Positions 27,857 through 37,143 of a stretch of DNA of 64,000 nucleotides are shown here, piece after piece. Each line of letters starts with the position of its first letter. Position 1 is the first letter of the stretch. The notes below the pieces were generated by a model, which did not search any database, had not been told where the DNA came from, and worked only from the letters and a program-made list of their open reading frames with translations. The stretch is from Mycoplasmatota bacterium (GTDB lineage Bacteria > Bacillota_I > Bacilli_A > Izemoplasmatales > Hujiaoplasmataceae): the NCBI GenBank assembly GCA_018622675.1, contig CP076020.1:1488001-1552000 (forward strand). The letters are read 5' to 3'. Position numbers and translations under genes: made by a program.

Positions 27857-28138
27857 TTATTTACCTCCCCTTACAGCTTTTTTCTCTATATGACCGCGAT
27901 ATGTTCTAGTCGGAGCGAACTCTCCTAATTTATGACCAACCATGTCTTCTGTAATATATACAGGAACATGTTCCTTCCCGTTATGAACGGCAATTGTTAA
28001 GCCAACAAATTGTGGAAATATTGTTGAACGTCTCGACCATGTTTGAATAACTTTTTTTGAATTTGTTTTCTTTGCGTTTTCTACTTTTTTCATTAAGTGA
28101 TCATCACAAAATGGACCTTTTTTAATTGAACGTGACAT
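27857..28138 (-). CDS. rpsS: 30S ribosomal protein S19
   Basis: Head protein that contacts S13 and helps form the intersubunit bridge to L5. The 93 residues have [15 protein letters not shown] at the start and the conserved [16 protein letters not shown] near the end. It follows rplB by 18 bases. Confidence 0.98.
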   Translation of the reverse strand: MSRSIKKGPFCDDHLMKKVENAKKTNSKKVIQTWSRRSTIFPQFVGLTIAVHNGKEHVPVYITEDMVGHKLGEFAPTRTYRGHIEKKAVRGGK

Positions 28139-28156
28139 ACTTGAGTTCCTCCTTCC

Positions 28157-28987
28157 CTATTTGTTTCTTCTTCTAACAATATGTTTATTGCTAGCTTTTT
28201 TATTTTTTCTAGTAATTTTACCAAGAGCAACTTTACCCCATGGAGTAAGTGGCGATGGATGACCGATAGGTTGTTTACCTTCCCCACCACCATGTGGATG
28301 GTCATTAGGGTTCATTACAGAACCTCTAACTGTAGGTTTAACACCCATGTGTCTTTTTCTACCAGCTTTACCAATGCTAATTAGTGAATGGAATTCATTT
28401 CCAACTTCACCAATAGTTGCACGGCATCTACCTAATACTCTTCTAACTTCACCAGATTTTAATCTAAGTAATACATATTTAGCTTCACGCCCTAAAATTT
28501 GTGCGCTCGCTCCAGCGGCTCTAATCATTTGGCCACCTTTACCAGGATACAATTCAACATTATGAACAACTGTACCAACTGGAATGTCTTTGATTTCTTT
28601 TGCATTACCAATAACGATATCTGCATTTTCTCCAGATTCAATTTCCATTCCTACTTTTAAACCTTTAGGTTGTAAGATATAACGTTTTTCTCCATCAGCA
28701 TAATTGATTAAAGCAATATTAGCTGTACGGTTCGGATCGTATTCAATAGTTGCTACTTTCCCAACAATACCATCTTTATTTCTTTTGAAATCAATTAATC
28801 TGTATTTACGTTTAGCTCCACCTGCTTGATGACGAACTGTAATTTTACCTTGGTTATTTCTTCCGCCATTTTTCTTAATAGTAGTCAATAAGGATTTCTC
28901 TGGCTGTGACGTGGTAATCTCAGCATAATCGCTTTTGCTCATATGACGAGTACCATTTGTTTGTGGTTTAAACTTTATAATAGCCAT
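28157..28987 (-). CDS. rplB: 50S ribosomal protein L2
   Basis: One of the most conserved ribosomal proteins, needed for subunit association and peptidyl transfer. The 276 residues contain the SH3-like and OB domains and the near-invariant [14 protein letters not shown] block, whose His lies close to the catalytic centre. Lys-rich C-terminus as usual. It follows rplW by 15 bases. Confidence 0.98.
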   Translation of the reverse strand: MAIIKFKPQTNGTRHMSKSDYAEITTSQPEKSLLTTIKKNGGRNNQGKITVRHQAGGAKRKYRLIDFKRNKDGIVGKVATIEYDPNRTANIALINYADGEKRYILQPKGLKVGMEIESGENADIVIGNAKEIKDIPVGTVVHNVELYPGKGGQMIRAAGASAQILGREAKYVLLRLKSGEVRRVLGRCRATIGEVGNEFHSLISIGKAGRKRHMGVKPTVRGSVMNPNDHPHGGGEGKQPIGHPSPLTPWGKVALGKITRKNKKASNKHIVRRRNK

Positions 28988-29002
28988 TATTTTTTCCTCC
29001 TA

Positions 29003-29284
29003 TTATGATGTATAAATGTCGATTTTGTAACCTTCTTCTAAAGTAATAATAGCTTTAGAAATAGCCGGTTTGAAACCTTGGTATTGACCAACTCTTTTTG
29101 CTTTTGGTTTACCGTTCATGACATTTACTTTTTTAACTTTTACATCAAAGATAGCTTCGATAGCTTCTTTGATTTGAATTTTATTAGCTCTTTTATCAAC
29201 TTCAAATGTGTATTTGTTTTCTTCAGCTAATTTCGTCGATTTTTCAGTAACGATTGGGCGTTTAACGATTTCATATTTTTCCAT
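29003..29284 (-). CDS. rplW: 50S ribosomal protein L23
   Basis: Tunnel-exit protein that docks SRP and trigger factor. The 93 residues have the family pattern ([49 protein letters not shown]). It starts one base after rplD. Confidence 0.97.
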   Translation of the reverse strand: MEKYEIVKRPIVTEKSTKLAEENKYTFEVDKRANKIQIKEAIEAIFDVKVKKVNVMNGKPKAKRVGQYQGFKPAISKAIITLEEGYKIDIYTS

Positions 29285-29285
29285 A

Positions 29286-29909
29286 TTAACTTAAAGCCTC
29301 CTCAATCTTTTCTAAAGCATCTTTAGTAATAACGATTTGATTTGCGTTCATAATATCATACACACTGATGTGGTTGAATAGATCTACTTCAACATTAGGA
29401 AGGTTTCTTGATGCAATCATTACAGCATCTAATACCTCTCCTAAAATCACCATTATTTTTCCTTCTGCTTTAACATTTTCTAATATTTTTACCATTTCTT
29501 TAGTTTTGTTTGCTTCTAAAGAAATTTGATCAACAAGAATAATATTGTTTTCTCTTAACTTTTGAGATAATACAATTCTTAAAGCTAAGCGACGAACTTT
29601 CTTGTTCACTTTGTATTTATAACTTCTAGGACTTGGTCCAAACACAACTCCACCACCTACATATTGAGGTGCACGGATTGTTCCTTGGCGAGCATGTCCA
29701 GTCCCTTTTTGACGATAAGGTTTTTTTCCACCACCACGGACTGCAGATCTGTTTTTTGTCATTACAGTTCCTTGTCTCATCGCGGCTCTTTGTTGTTTAA
29801 CAACGTCATAGATGACTTGGTTGTTAGCTTCAACATTAAACACTTCGTCTTTCAAATTAACATTTTTTACTGATTCACCTTGTTGGTTTAACATTGCTAA
29901 TTTAGGCAT
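29286..29909 (-). CDS. rplD: 50S ribosomal protein L4
   Basis: Binds 23S rRNA and sends a loop into the exit tunnel; in several bacteria it also represses the S10 operon by binding its leader. The frame is open to a TTG at 29927, but GGAAGGAGG lies inside that stretch. The ATG at 29909 ([13 protein letters not shown]) is the likely start, giving 207 residues. The tunnel loop [20 protein letters not shown] is intact. Confidence 0.97.
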   Translation of the reverse strand: MPKLAMLNQQGESVKNVNLKDEVFNVEANNQVIYDVVKQQRAAMRQGTVMTKNRSAVRGGGKKPYRQKGTGHARQGTIRAPQYVGGGVVFGPSPRSYKYKVNKKVRRLALRIVLSQKLRENNIILVDQISLEANKTKEMVKILENVKAEGKIMVILGEVLDAVMIASRNLPNVEVDLFNHISVYDIMNANQIVITKDALEKIEEALS

Positions 29910-29933
29910 AGCTTTTCCTCCTTCCAAAGAATA

Positions 29934-30563
29934 TTATTTTTTAATTGCGTTTTTAATTACGACTAATGATTTGTTAGGTCCAGGTACATTACCTTTAATA
30001 AGAACAATATTTCTTTCTGCATCAACTCTAACAACTTGTAAGTTTTGAATTGTAACAGTTTCATGTCCCATTCTACCAGGCATGTTTTTACCTTTTCTAA
30101 TGTGGTTAGGTGAAATAACACCCATTGATCCAACACCGCGGTGATATTTAGAACCATGAGTCATAGGTCCTCTGTGTTGATTATGTCTTTTAATCACACC
30201 AGCGTAACCTTTCCCTTTTGAAGTTCCTGTAACGTCTACATAGTCACCAGCGGTAAATATATCTATTTTTACCTCTTGGCCAGGTTCATACTCTTTCATT
30301 CCTGAAAGACGCATTTCCTTGATGTAGCGCTTAGGTGTTGTTTCTGTTTTTGCAAAATGACCAGCCATTGGCTTATTGATCAAGTTTGCTCTTTTGTTCA
30401 TGAAACCTAATTGAACAGATTCATAACCATCTGTTTCAACGGTTTTCTTTTGCAATACAACATTCGGTTCTGCCGAAATAACTGTAACAGGAATCATGTT
30501 TCCATTTTCATCGAAAATTTGTGTCATTCCTTCTTTTCTTCCTAAGATACCTTTTCTTGCCAT
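29934..30563 (-). CDS. rplC: 50S ribosomal protein L3
   Basis: Initiates large-subunit assembly and lies near the peptidyl transferase centre. The 209 residues include [14 protein letters not shown], the [15 protein letters not shown] motif and the [22 protein letters not shown] extension that reaches the active centre. It follows rpsJ by 24 bases. Confidence 0.98.
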   Translation of the reverse strand: MARKGILGRKEGMTQIFDENGNMIPVTVISAEPNVVLQKKTVETDGYESVQLGFMNKRANLINKPMAGHFAKTETTPKRYIKEMRLSGMKEYEPGQEVKIDIFTAGDYVDVTGTSKGKGYAGVIKRHNQHRGPMTHGSKYHRGVGSMGVISPNHIRKGKNMPGRMGHETVTIQNLQVVRVDAERNIVLIKGNVPGPNKSLVVIKNAIKK

Positions 30564-30587
30564 GAGTACACCTCCTAATTTAATTTA

Positions 30588-30893
30588 TTATTTTAATACG
30601 ATATCTACACCAGATGGTAAATCTAGGTGCATTAAAGAATCAATAGTTTTTGGCGTAGGGTTGATGATGTCAATTAAACGTTTATGTGTTCTACGTTCAA
30701 ATTGTTCACGTGAAGTCTTGTTAACGTGTGGACTTCTTAATACTGTGAAAATTTCTTTTTCGGTTGGTAGTGGAATTGGCCCACTCACTTTAGCCCCTGT
30801 TTTTTTCGCTGTTTCAACGATTCTTTTTGATGATTGATCTAACAATCTGTGGTCATAAGATTTTAATCTTATTCTAATTACTTGATTAGCCAT
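30588..30893 (-). CDS. rpsJ: 30S ribosomal protein S10
   Basis: Head protein that, bound to NusB, also acts in transcription antitermination. The 101 residues have [23 protein letters not shown], the [11 protein letters not shown] loop and [19 protein letters not shown]. It is the first gene of a transcription unit of 29 genes ending at rplQ, and is preceded by AAGGAGG, a structured leader of about 130 bases and a near-consensus promoter. rpsL, rpsG, fusA and tuf, which often lie just upstream, are not here. Confidence 0.98.
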   Translation of the reverse strand: MANQVIRIRLKSYDHRLLDQSSKRIVETAKKTGAKVSGPIPLPTEKEIFTVLRSPHVNKTSREQFERRTHKRLIDIINPTPKTIDSLMHLDLPSGVDIVLK

Positions 30894-31022
30894 TATTTAG
30901 CTCCTCCTTCGCATATAATTTAGCTTACATACTGGCTCCTTGTGAATTCCCTAACCTCACACATACAACGCCTTCGTGTGTGTCAGCAACCTCACAAATC
31001 TCTGCCTTCCTATTTACATAGG
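30894..31022 (-). promoter_or_regulatory. structured 5' leader of the S10-spc-alpha operon
   Basis: The rpsJ transcript starts near 31023 and has a leader of about 130 bases. On the RNA strand TTGTGA (30992-30997) can pair with TCACAA (30940-30945) around an inner stem CACACA/TGTGTG (30977-30982 with 30958-30963). A small CCTAT-GTAA-ATAGG hairpin lies near the 5' end. TGTGAGGTT occurs twice, so alternative pairings of TCACAA are possible. Autogenous control by L4 at S10 leaders is known in several bacteria; that this leader works so is inference. Confidence 0.55.
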
Positions 31023-31029
31023 CTTTAAT

Positions 31030-31058
31030 ATGATACCAAATATACTTTTTAAATGCAA
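31030..31058 (-). promoter_or_regulatory. promoter of the S10-spc-alpha ribosomal operon
   Basis: Minus strand TTGCAT (31053-31058), 17-base spacer, TATCAT (31030-31035) with a TGG directly before the -10, so both a -35 and an extended -10 are present. Confidence 0.85.
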
Positions 31059-31100
31059 GGATTTTTTACCTGTATTTTAATTAATTTACAAAAACAAAGA

Positions 31101-31136
31101 AAAAATCATCAATTCTCGAGGAAATAATGACTTTTT
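31101..31136 (-). terminator. probable terminator of the helicase gene
   Basis: Minus strand AAAAAGTCAT and ATGATTTTTT flank a short TTC-CTCGA-GAA inner stem. It has a T-run, but the pairing has bulges. It lies between the helicase stop codon (31157) and the rpsJ promoter. Confidence 0.5.
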
Positions 31137-31156
31137 CTAACCTTATTATATATAGG

Positions 31157-33493
31157 CTACTTACTTTGCCAAAAACTTCTAGTCATATCTTCTATGTCTT
31201 GGGGATCATTACATACTTCTAAATGGTTCCAAGCATTGGGATATAATTTTAAATATTTTCTCATGGTAAATCTATCATCTAATAATATTGCAATCCCCTT
31301 ATCTGATTCTGTCCTAATCACTCGGCCCACAGCCTGAATCACTTTATTCAAGCCTGGGTATGTATATGCGTAATCAAAACCTTGTCTAAATTCTAAATCA
31401 TAGTGAGATTTTAAAACATTATTGTAATGACTTAGCCCAGGTAATCCGACCCCGACAATCAATACGCCACTTAATAGCTCACCAACCAAATCAATAGACT
31501 CACCAAAAATACCGCCCATGACAAACATAAAAACTTGAGTTTCATTTGGGTTTTCAGAAAATTGATTCATCACTTCGTTTCTTTCTAAGCCACTCATATC
31601 ACGCGTTTGAGTGATAAAGTGTACGTTTTCAATTTCTTCAAAGGCTTTTTTTTGAACTTGTTTCATATAATAATAACTCGGAAAATATACAATATAATTG
31701 CCTTTTTTAGGCGCTATCATCGCTTTTAAAGTGTCAATAATTCTTGGAATCGATTGTGTTCTATCATGATATCTTGTGGACACATTATCGACTGCTAAGA
31801 CCAATAGATTACTAGGTTTGAAAGCAGAAGAAAACGCACTAAACTTACCTATATTATTAGTTAATAAATTTTTGTAGTAGTCTATAGGTTTTAAAGTGGC
31901 ACTAAAGAAAACAATACTTTCTAAATAATCATCTATCACTTCATTAATAAAACCAGATGCATTTAGACATTTGATAGAAATCAAGCAATCATCTTTCTCT
32001 CTTTCAATCAAATAAACAAATTCCTCGTTATAGTAATCTGATATTTTGATAAATCGGTTCATTTGAAAATATAAGTCCTGAATATCATCTTTACCTATAC
32101 TTAGTTTTTCATTGGATAATATATCATCAAACTTAACCAATAATACTTTTAACTTATGAATCAACAAATCATCTATTTGATATTCCCTTATAAAGTCAAC
32201 TTTTTCTAGTTTTTTTTCAGCATCAGAAAACATTTTGATGATTTCTTTAACTTGGAAAGTAGGGTTAGGTTTTAAGTATTGAGCGATTTCTAAAAACTTT
32301 TCAAAAGAAGCTTTATTAATTGTTGCTGAATACATGTCTCTTGATCGCGAAACCAAATTATGGGCTTCGTCAACTAAGACAATAGGTTGATAGACATTAT
32401 CTTCAAAATATCTTACTAGATGAACGATTGGATCAAAGACATAATTATAATCACATATGACAATATCGGAATAATTTGATAAATCCAAACTAAACTCAAA
32501 TGGGCAAATAGTATGTTTTCTTGCATAATAATCAATGATTTTTCTGGAAAACTTTGATTCATTTACAAAAATGTCTTCTATGGCTTTAAATACTTTTGAA
32601 TAATATCCATTAGCAAAGGGGCAAACCTTAGGGTCACAATCTCTTTTATCTAACAAACAAACACTATCTTTAGCTGTAATTTCTACAGTTTTTGCCTTCA
32701 AGCCTTCTTCTTCTAATAATCTAATTGTTTCTAAAGCTGTTCTTTTACCATCATTTTTTGCAGTTAAATAAAAGATTTTTTGCCTAGGCTGATGAATCGC
32801 TTTTAAAGCTGAAAAAATGGAAGCAACTGTTTTACCAAGGCCCGTTGGCGCTTCAATATAAGCCACATTTTTCGCCACTATATTCCTATAAATAACCGCC
32901 ATCATTCTTCTTTGATTAAATCTATATTTATCAAAAGGGAATTTCAAACCCTCTATTGAAGATAATCTCTCCTCTTCATGTTCCAATAATTTCTCTTGCC
33001 AGTCAAAAAATAGTTCTATGGTTTCCTTGCAAAAAGACTCTAACTCACTTAAAGAAAAAACGTTTTTTAATTGCTTAGTGTTTTTTGTCTTAACATCTAT
33101 GTAAGTTAACCATACCTCCAAGACATCAAGCGATTCGTTTTTAGCAAAGATATAAGCATAAATTTTTGCTTGAGCCAAATGACTAGGGGTTGTTGTTTCA
33201 TCTAATAAATCAAAATCTATATGTGTTGATTTAATCTCTTCTATAACATAACTTTCATCTCTATATAAAACACCATCAATACGTCCACTGATGGAAAGTT
33301 CAAATGCTTCATTTGTAAAAGTGTCCTTAACAACCACTTCTTTTCGATCTGATTCAAGGTATTGGTTTTGCCAAAAATTATGAATCATTGTTCCTTCATT
33401 GGCTCGGTTTTTTAGGTCTTTAAGATTAGATATGCTTCCTGAACCATAAATTAGTTCCACCAAATCCCTGACACTTAATTGTAATTTTTTCAT
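31157..33493 (-). CDS. DinG/XPD-family helicase fused to a Cas4-like PD-(D/E)XK nuclease domain
   Basis: Predicted DNA repair enzyme of 778 residues. Residues 1-125 show the RecB/Cas4-type nuclease pattern: H38 in GTMIH, D73 in GRIDG, E86-I-K88, and Q108-xxx-Y112. The helicase part follows: Walker A APTGLGKT (215-222), four cysteines at C279, C286, C291 and C330 that fit the XPD/DinG 4Fe-4S cluster, the DEAH box at 375-378, and QAVGRVIRTESD near 730. The frame reaches an ATG at 33517, but a TATAAT box lies in that stretch; the ATG at 33493 behind GGTGA is the likely start. The expected activities are 5'-3' unwinding coupled to DNA cleavage, not shown here. Confidence 0.87.
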   Translation of the reverse strand: MKKLQLSVRDLVELIYGSGSISNLKDLKNRANEGTMIHNFWQNQYLESDRKEVVVKDTFTNEAFELSISGRIDGVLYRDESYVIEEIKSTHIDFDLLDETTTPSHLAQAKIYAYIFAKNESLDVLEVWLTYIDVKTKNTKQLKNVFSLSELESFCKETIELFFDWQEKLLEHEEERLSSIEGLKFPFDKYRFNQRRMMAVIYRNIVAKNVAYIEAPTGLGKTVASIFSALKAIHQPRQKIFYLTAKNDGKRTALETIRLLEEEGLKAKTVEITAKDSVCLLDKRDCDPKVCPFANGYYSKVFKAIEDIFVNESKFSRKIIDYYARKHTICPFEFSLDLSNYSDIVICDYNYVFDPIVHLVRYFEDNVYQPIVLVDEAHNLVSRSRDMYSATINKASFEKFLEIAQYLKPNPTFQVKEIIKMFSDAEKKLEKVDFIREYQIDDLLIHKLKVLLVKFDDILSNEKLSIGKDDIQDLYFQMNRFIKISDYYNEEFVYLIEREKDDCLISIKCLNASGFINEVIDDYLESIVFFSATLKPIDYYKNLLTNNIGKFSAFSSAFKPSNLLVLAVDNVSTRYHDRTQSIPRIIDTLKAMIAPKKGNYIVYFPSYYYMKQVQKKAFEEIENVHFITQTRDMSGLERNEVMNQFSENPNETQVFMFVMGGIFGESIDLVGELLSGVLIVGVGLPGLSHYNNVLKSHYDLEFRQGFDYAYTYPGLNKVIQAVGRVIRTESDKGIAILLDDRFTMRKYLKLYPNAWNHLEVCNDPQDIEDMTRSFWQSK

Positions 33494-33506
33494 ATAATCA
33501 CCACAT

Positions 33507-33512
33507 CTATTA
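33507..33512 (-). promoter_or_regulatory. -10 region of the helicase gene
   Basis: A perfect TATAAT lies about 14 bases before the preferred ATG on the minus strand, inside the longest possible open frame. The -35 is weak. The resulting leader would be only about 10 bases, just enough for the GGTGA ribosome binding site. Confidence 0.5.
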
Positions 33513-33544
33513 TACATGATTTATCAATGAAAAAAAGCAAGTGA

Positions 33545-34843
33545 TTAACTTGCTTTATCAAAAATGATTTTAAAAGGCAATAATGGTAAGCCATTATCAG
33601 TATAAATATCACACATTGGATTATCATCATATGCATAACGAATTTCTTTTGTATTTCTTGGGACCTTTAAGGTTATCTTATTATCATCAATTTTAACGTT
33701 TTCAACTTGTAAATAATCAGCTGTATTCAAAGAATAATAAAAACCTAAATGTTTCCCGGATTTAGATTCCAAGCCACCAAACTGCTCATCAATAAAAATT
33801 TCCACTCTATTACGATATTTTTTAAAAGAAGAAATTTGTGGAAAAACTGCTTTCTCTAAATTAGAATTTCTGTGATATTGTCTTTCCAAAACCATATTAA
33901 CAAGTCTTTTACTTAATATAGACTTATTCATGCTCACCATATCTTTTTCTTCGATATCGACAACACTGACCAAATGAATATCATCATGTTTAAAACATAA
34001 GTTACTTTGTGCGATTCTGATCTCACTTGGAGCAATATAATTGTTTTTTGCATTTTCAAAACTTGGAATTTGAACAATATAGAAAGGCAATTCGTAATCG
34101 TTAAAAGCTTTTAAATATGAATCTATAGTGTCTTTAAGTGCTCTTTCATAAAAATGATAGTGGTAAAAATCATTTTCTCCCTGTGAAAAGATGACAGATT
34201 TGAAATGAAAACCAAAATAATGATTTTTTAAATACTGAAAATCTCTTGATAAATGATAGTCTTTCATAGAAAGAATAGCATTTAAATAATTTTTCATTTC
34301 TTTATCACTTGTTATTGTTGATTTATTAGCCCAAGAGAATATGTTTTCATCTTCTTTGCTATAAGTTACAACTCCAATGGGTTGTTTGATTGACTTATGT
34401 AAATTCTTTGCATAAAGGTAAGAGAATAAGCTCAAATGATTCATTGTATCTTTACCAGAAACTAACCATCTTTTATCTTTTTCTAAATCAAAAAAACGGA
34501 TTTGGTCATTTTGATAATCATCAGTTTTAGAACTGGAACTCAGTGATTGTGATAAGTTTTTCCCACCTAAAAACAAGAAAACATCACCAATTAAAACATC
34601 CTTTATGATTTCTTTTTGCTTTTTAGAGGTTACTGAAAAAGAAAAACTTTGATTTACTAGTTTTTCAGCTTCTAACTCTATCATAAAAAATTCATTACTT
34701 GTTCTAATTGTTTTTTCTTGATTTAGTAACTTTACAGTGATATCGATATGTTTCTTACATTTACCATAAATACGAATGGGCTTATCAGCCTGTAAAACCA
34801 TATGATCACGAAAGATTGATGCTAATTTAAAATGTTTTATCAT
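33545..34843 (-). CDS. sialate O-acetylesterase-like SGNH protein, probably catalytically dead
   Basis: The fold resembles the sialate O-acetylesterase (SASA) family: N-terminal LASIFRDHMVLQADKPIRIYG, IGDVFLFLGG at 85-94, SVIFSQGENDFYHYHFYERAL near 230, and a C-terminal beta region. The GQSN block with the catalytic Ser reads GGKN here (93-96), and the DxxHP block with the catalytic His reads MVSMNKS, so the usual Ser and His are both missing. It has no signal peptide, so it is cytoplasmic. The frame extends to an ATG at 34861 that precedes AAGGAG; the ATG at 34843 is the likely start (432 residues). An esterase role should not be assumed. Confidence 0.7.
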   Translation of the reverse strand: MIKHFKLASIFRDHMVLQADKPIRIYGKCKKHIDITVKLLNQEKTIRTSNEFFMIELEAEKLVNQSFSFSVTSKKQKEIIKDVLIGDVFLFLGGKNLSQSLSSSSKTDDYQNDQIRFFDLEKDKRWLVSGKDTMNHLSLFSYLYAKNLHKSIKQPIGVVTYSKEDENIFSWANKSTITSDKEMKNYLNAILSMKDYHLSRDFQYLKNHYFGFHFKSVIFSQGENDFYHYHFYERALKDTIDSYLKAFNDYELPFYIVQIPSFENAKNNYIAPSEIRIAQSNLCFKHDDIHLVSVVDIEEKDMVSMNKSILSKRLVNMVLERQYHRNSNLEKAVFPQISSFKKYRNRVEIFIDEQFGGLESKSGKHLGFYYSLNTADYLQVENVKIDDNKITLKVPRNTKEIRYAYDDNPMCDIYTDNGLPLLPFKIIFDKAS

Positions 34844-34930
34844 TGTCCTGCTCCTTATCATGCCTTACATCTTAGTATATCAAAATGAATCTAACTTTGT
34901 AAACCATTAACACTATTTATTTTGCCAAGA

Positions 34931-34958
34931 AAAAAACCACTATGAAAGTGGTTTTATA
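34931..34958 (-). terminator. Rho-independent terminator of the adh-ZIP operon
   Basis: AAAACCACT and AGTGGTTTT form a 9-bp stem with a TTCAT loop (34933-34955), followed by a T-run on the minus strand, 9 bases beyond the ZIP stop codon. Confidence 0.93.
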
Positions 34959-34966
34959 AAATCGTA

Positions 34967-35806
34967 TTAGGCTAATAATACTAAGCTCGAAGCCATTACA
35001 ATCATACCTGCGATTAATCCATATATAGCAATATGATGTTCTCCATATTTTTCAGCAGTGGGTAAAAGTTCATCCAAAGATATATATACCATAATACCAG
35101 CTACAGCAGCAAATACAAATCCCATGACTCCATCACTCTGACCAAATATTAAAACCAATAAAAAGTAACCTACAATGGCTCCTATTGGTTCAGAAAAACC
35201 TGAAAGGAATGAATACTTTAAAGCTTTCTTTTTATCCCCTGTTGCATAGTATATTGGAACAGATACGGCAATACCCTCAGGAATATTATGAATGGCAATA
35301 GCTATACCAATAGAGATACCTAAAGCAGGCGATTCAATCGTAGCCATAAAGGTCGCAAGACCTTCAGGAAAATTATGAATGGCAATGGCTAATGCCGAAA
35401 ATAATCCCATTCTCATTAAAGATGCTTTACTTGTATCACTATTTAAATCTGTTACATCTCTTGCCTCATGTGGATTTTCTTCGCTAGGAACTAATTTATC
35501 AATTAAAGCTATCAAAGCGATACCGATAAAAAATGAAATTGTTGTCCAAACATAAGCACTCTTATCTCCGCCTAAGGATTCTATGGCTTTAGGAAATATT
35601 TCCACAAATGATACATAAATCATTACTCCAGCAGAAAAACCAAGTGCTGCGGATAGAAATTTTTTATCAGTTTTTTTACGATAAAATGCTAATATCGAAC
35701 CAATACCAGTAGCTAAACCAGCCCCCAAAGTCACCAAGAAAGCTAATAAAATTGTGCTTGTTGGAACATCAACTAAATTCATTAGCAAAGGGTAGTATTC
35801 ATGCAT
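34967..35806 (-). CDS. ZIP family metal transporter (ZupT-like)
   Basis: Membrane importer of zinc or related divalent metals. The 279 residues form about eight hydrophobic segments. The two metal-binding helices carry HNFPEG (144-149) and HNIPEG (173-178), the defining ZIP motifs. E69 in FVEIFPKA is also typical of the ZupT branch. The loop around 105-125 is short and lacks the His-rich cluster of many eukaryotic ZIPs. It is 13 bases after the alcohol dehydrogenase gene, whose enzyme may need zinc or iron, so metal supply and enzyme are co-transcribed. Confidence 0.93.
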   Translation of the reverse strand: MHEYYPLLMNLVDVPTSTILLAFLVTLGAGLATGIGSILAFYRKKTDKKFLSAALGFSAGVMIYVSFVEIFPKAIESLGGDKSAYVWTTISFFIGIALIALIDKLVPSEENPHEARDVTDLNSDTSKASLMRMGLFSALAIAIHNFPEGLATFMATIESPALGISIGIAIAIHNIPEGIAVSVPIYYATGDKKKALKYSFLSGFSEPIGAIVGYFLLVLIFGQSDGVMGFVFAAVAGIMVYISLDELLPTAEKYGEHHIAIYGLIAGMIVMASSLVLLA

Positions 35807-35819
35807 AATAGCCCCCTAA

Positions 35820-36995
35820 TTAAGAACACGCCAATTCATATATTTTTTTAGCATCTTCCATTGTTAATTCTTTAAAATGTCCAAAGGTTTTTCCAACATT
35901 TTCTTTTAATTTTTCTACAAGTTTATTGATGTCTTCTTTTTTCGCATGAATTCCTTCAAAGCGAGTTGGCATAGCGATTTCTTTATAAAATTCTTCTAGT
36001 TTTTCTATACCTTCTAAAGCAATGTCTTTATCTGATTTTCCTTCTTCTTGTACACCAAATACTTTGATTGCAAAACGTTTATATCTTTCAATATCTTCAT
36101 CTATAGTATATTTCATATAGGCTGGGTACATCACAGCTAAACCAGCTCCATGTGTAACATCATATAAGGCACTAAGTTCATGTTCTAATCGATGACTTGC
36201 CCAATCTTCAACACGTCCTACACCAAAAAAACCATTATGAGCAATAGTACCTGCCCAACAAATAACTGATCTCGCATCATAATTTGTAGGTTCTTCCATG
36301 AGTTTTTTTCCTGCTTCGATAATAGAAACTAAGGTGCCTTCAGCTAATCTATCCACAAATAATGTATTATCGCTTTTAGTTAGATATCTTTCAAAAATAT
36401 GACCCATCATATCTACAATACCCGCTGATGTTTGATAAGTTGGTAAAGTATATGTTAGTTCAGGATTGATGATTGAGAATTGTGGTCTGTAAAATTGAGA
36501 ATAAAAACCTCTTTTTAGCATTCCATCTGTTTTTGTGATAACAGCACTTGCTGAACCTTCGCTACCTGCTGCAGGAATAGTTAAAATAACACCGATTTTT
36601 AAAGCATCTTTCATTTCAGCTTTATGATCGTAAAAATCCCAAAAATCACCATCATACTTAGCTCCAGCAGCAATCGCTTTTGCTGAATCAATAGCTGAGC
36701 CTCCACCTACCGCTAAAACAAAATCAACATTTTCTTTTTTACATAAGTCAATACCTTCATAAACCAATGTATCTCTTGGATTAGGAACAACCCCACCAAG
36801 TTCTACGTATTCAATATTTGCTTCTTCAATAGAATCAACAACGCGGTCAAATAGACCTGAGCGCTTAATTGATCCAGTTCCATAATGAATTAATACTTTT
36901 TTTGCTTTGTACGATTTTAATAATTGACCAACTTCTTTTTCTGTATCTTTCCCAAATACAAATTTAGTTGGCGAATGAAAAATAAAATTATTCAT
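35820..36995 (-). CDS. iron-type alcohol dehydrogenase, YqhD/butanol dehydrogenase branch
   Basis: NAD(P)H-dependent aldehyde reductase or alcohol dehydrogenase. The 391 residues contain the cofactor motif GGGSAIDSAK (97-106) and all four metal ligands: D195, H199, H268 and H282, at almost the same numbers as in E. coli YqhD. WASHRLEHELSALYDVTHGAG is the family signature. In fermenting bacteria these enzymes reduce toxic aldehydes or regenerate NADP+. First gene of a two-gene operon with the ZIP transporter. Confidence 0.93.
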   Translation of the reverse strand: MNNFIFHSPTKFVFGKDTEKEVGQLLKSYKAKKVLIHYGTGSIKRSGLFDRVVDSIEEANIEYVELGGVVPNPRDTLVYEGIDLCKKENVDFVLAVGGGSAIDSAKAIAAGAKYDGDFWDFYDHKAEMKDALKIGVILTIPAAGSEGSASAVITKTDGMLKRGFYSQFYRPQFSIINPELTYTLPTYQTSAGIVDMMGHIFERYLTKSDNTLFVDRLAEGTLVSIIEAGKKLMEEPTNYDARSVICWAGTIAHNGFFGVGRVEDWASHRLEHELSALYDVTHGAGLAVMYPAYMKYTIDEDIERYKRFAIKVFGVQEEGKSDKDIALEGIEKLEEFYKEIAMPTRFEGIHAKKEDINKLVEKLKENVGKTFGHFKELTMEDAKKIYELACS

Positions 36996-37015
36996 AGTCC
37001 ACCTCTTTCTATTGT

Positions 37016-37024
37016 ATTATATCA
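37016..37024 (-). promoter_or_regulatory. extended -10 promoter of the adh-ZIP operon
   Basis: Minus strand TGATATAAT (37016-37024), with the adh start codon 21 bases further on and AGAGGTGG before it. The -35 is weak. An 18-bp palindrome (37064-37081) lies upstream, between this promoter and the divergent one. Confidence 0.65.
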
Positions 37025-37063
37025 CAAATTAGGCCTTTGATTCTAGACCCTAATCTTAATTGT

Positions 37064-37081
37064 TTATGATTATAATCATAA
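37064..37081. promoter_or_regulatory. perfect 18-bp palindrome, candidate operator between divergent promoters
   Basis: TTATGATTATAATCATAA reads the same on both strands. It lies between the -10 of the adh-ZIP operon and the -10 of the GDPD gene. It resembles, but does not equal, Fur/PerR/Zur-type boxes, which usually have an odd-length spacing. Confidence 0.45.
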
Positions 37082-37103
37082 TTATTTATTTTTTTAAAAT
37101 ACA

Positions 37104-37112
37104 TGTTATAAT
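37104..37112 (+). promoter_or_regulatory. extended -10 promoter of the GDPD gene
   Basis: Plus strand TGTTATAAT (37104-37112). The -35 region (ATTTAT) is weak. The start codon lies 31 bases downstream behind GGAGGAA. Confidence 0.65.
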
Positions 37113-37143
37113 GTATAGGATAATAATCTTTTTGGAGGAATCT

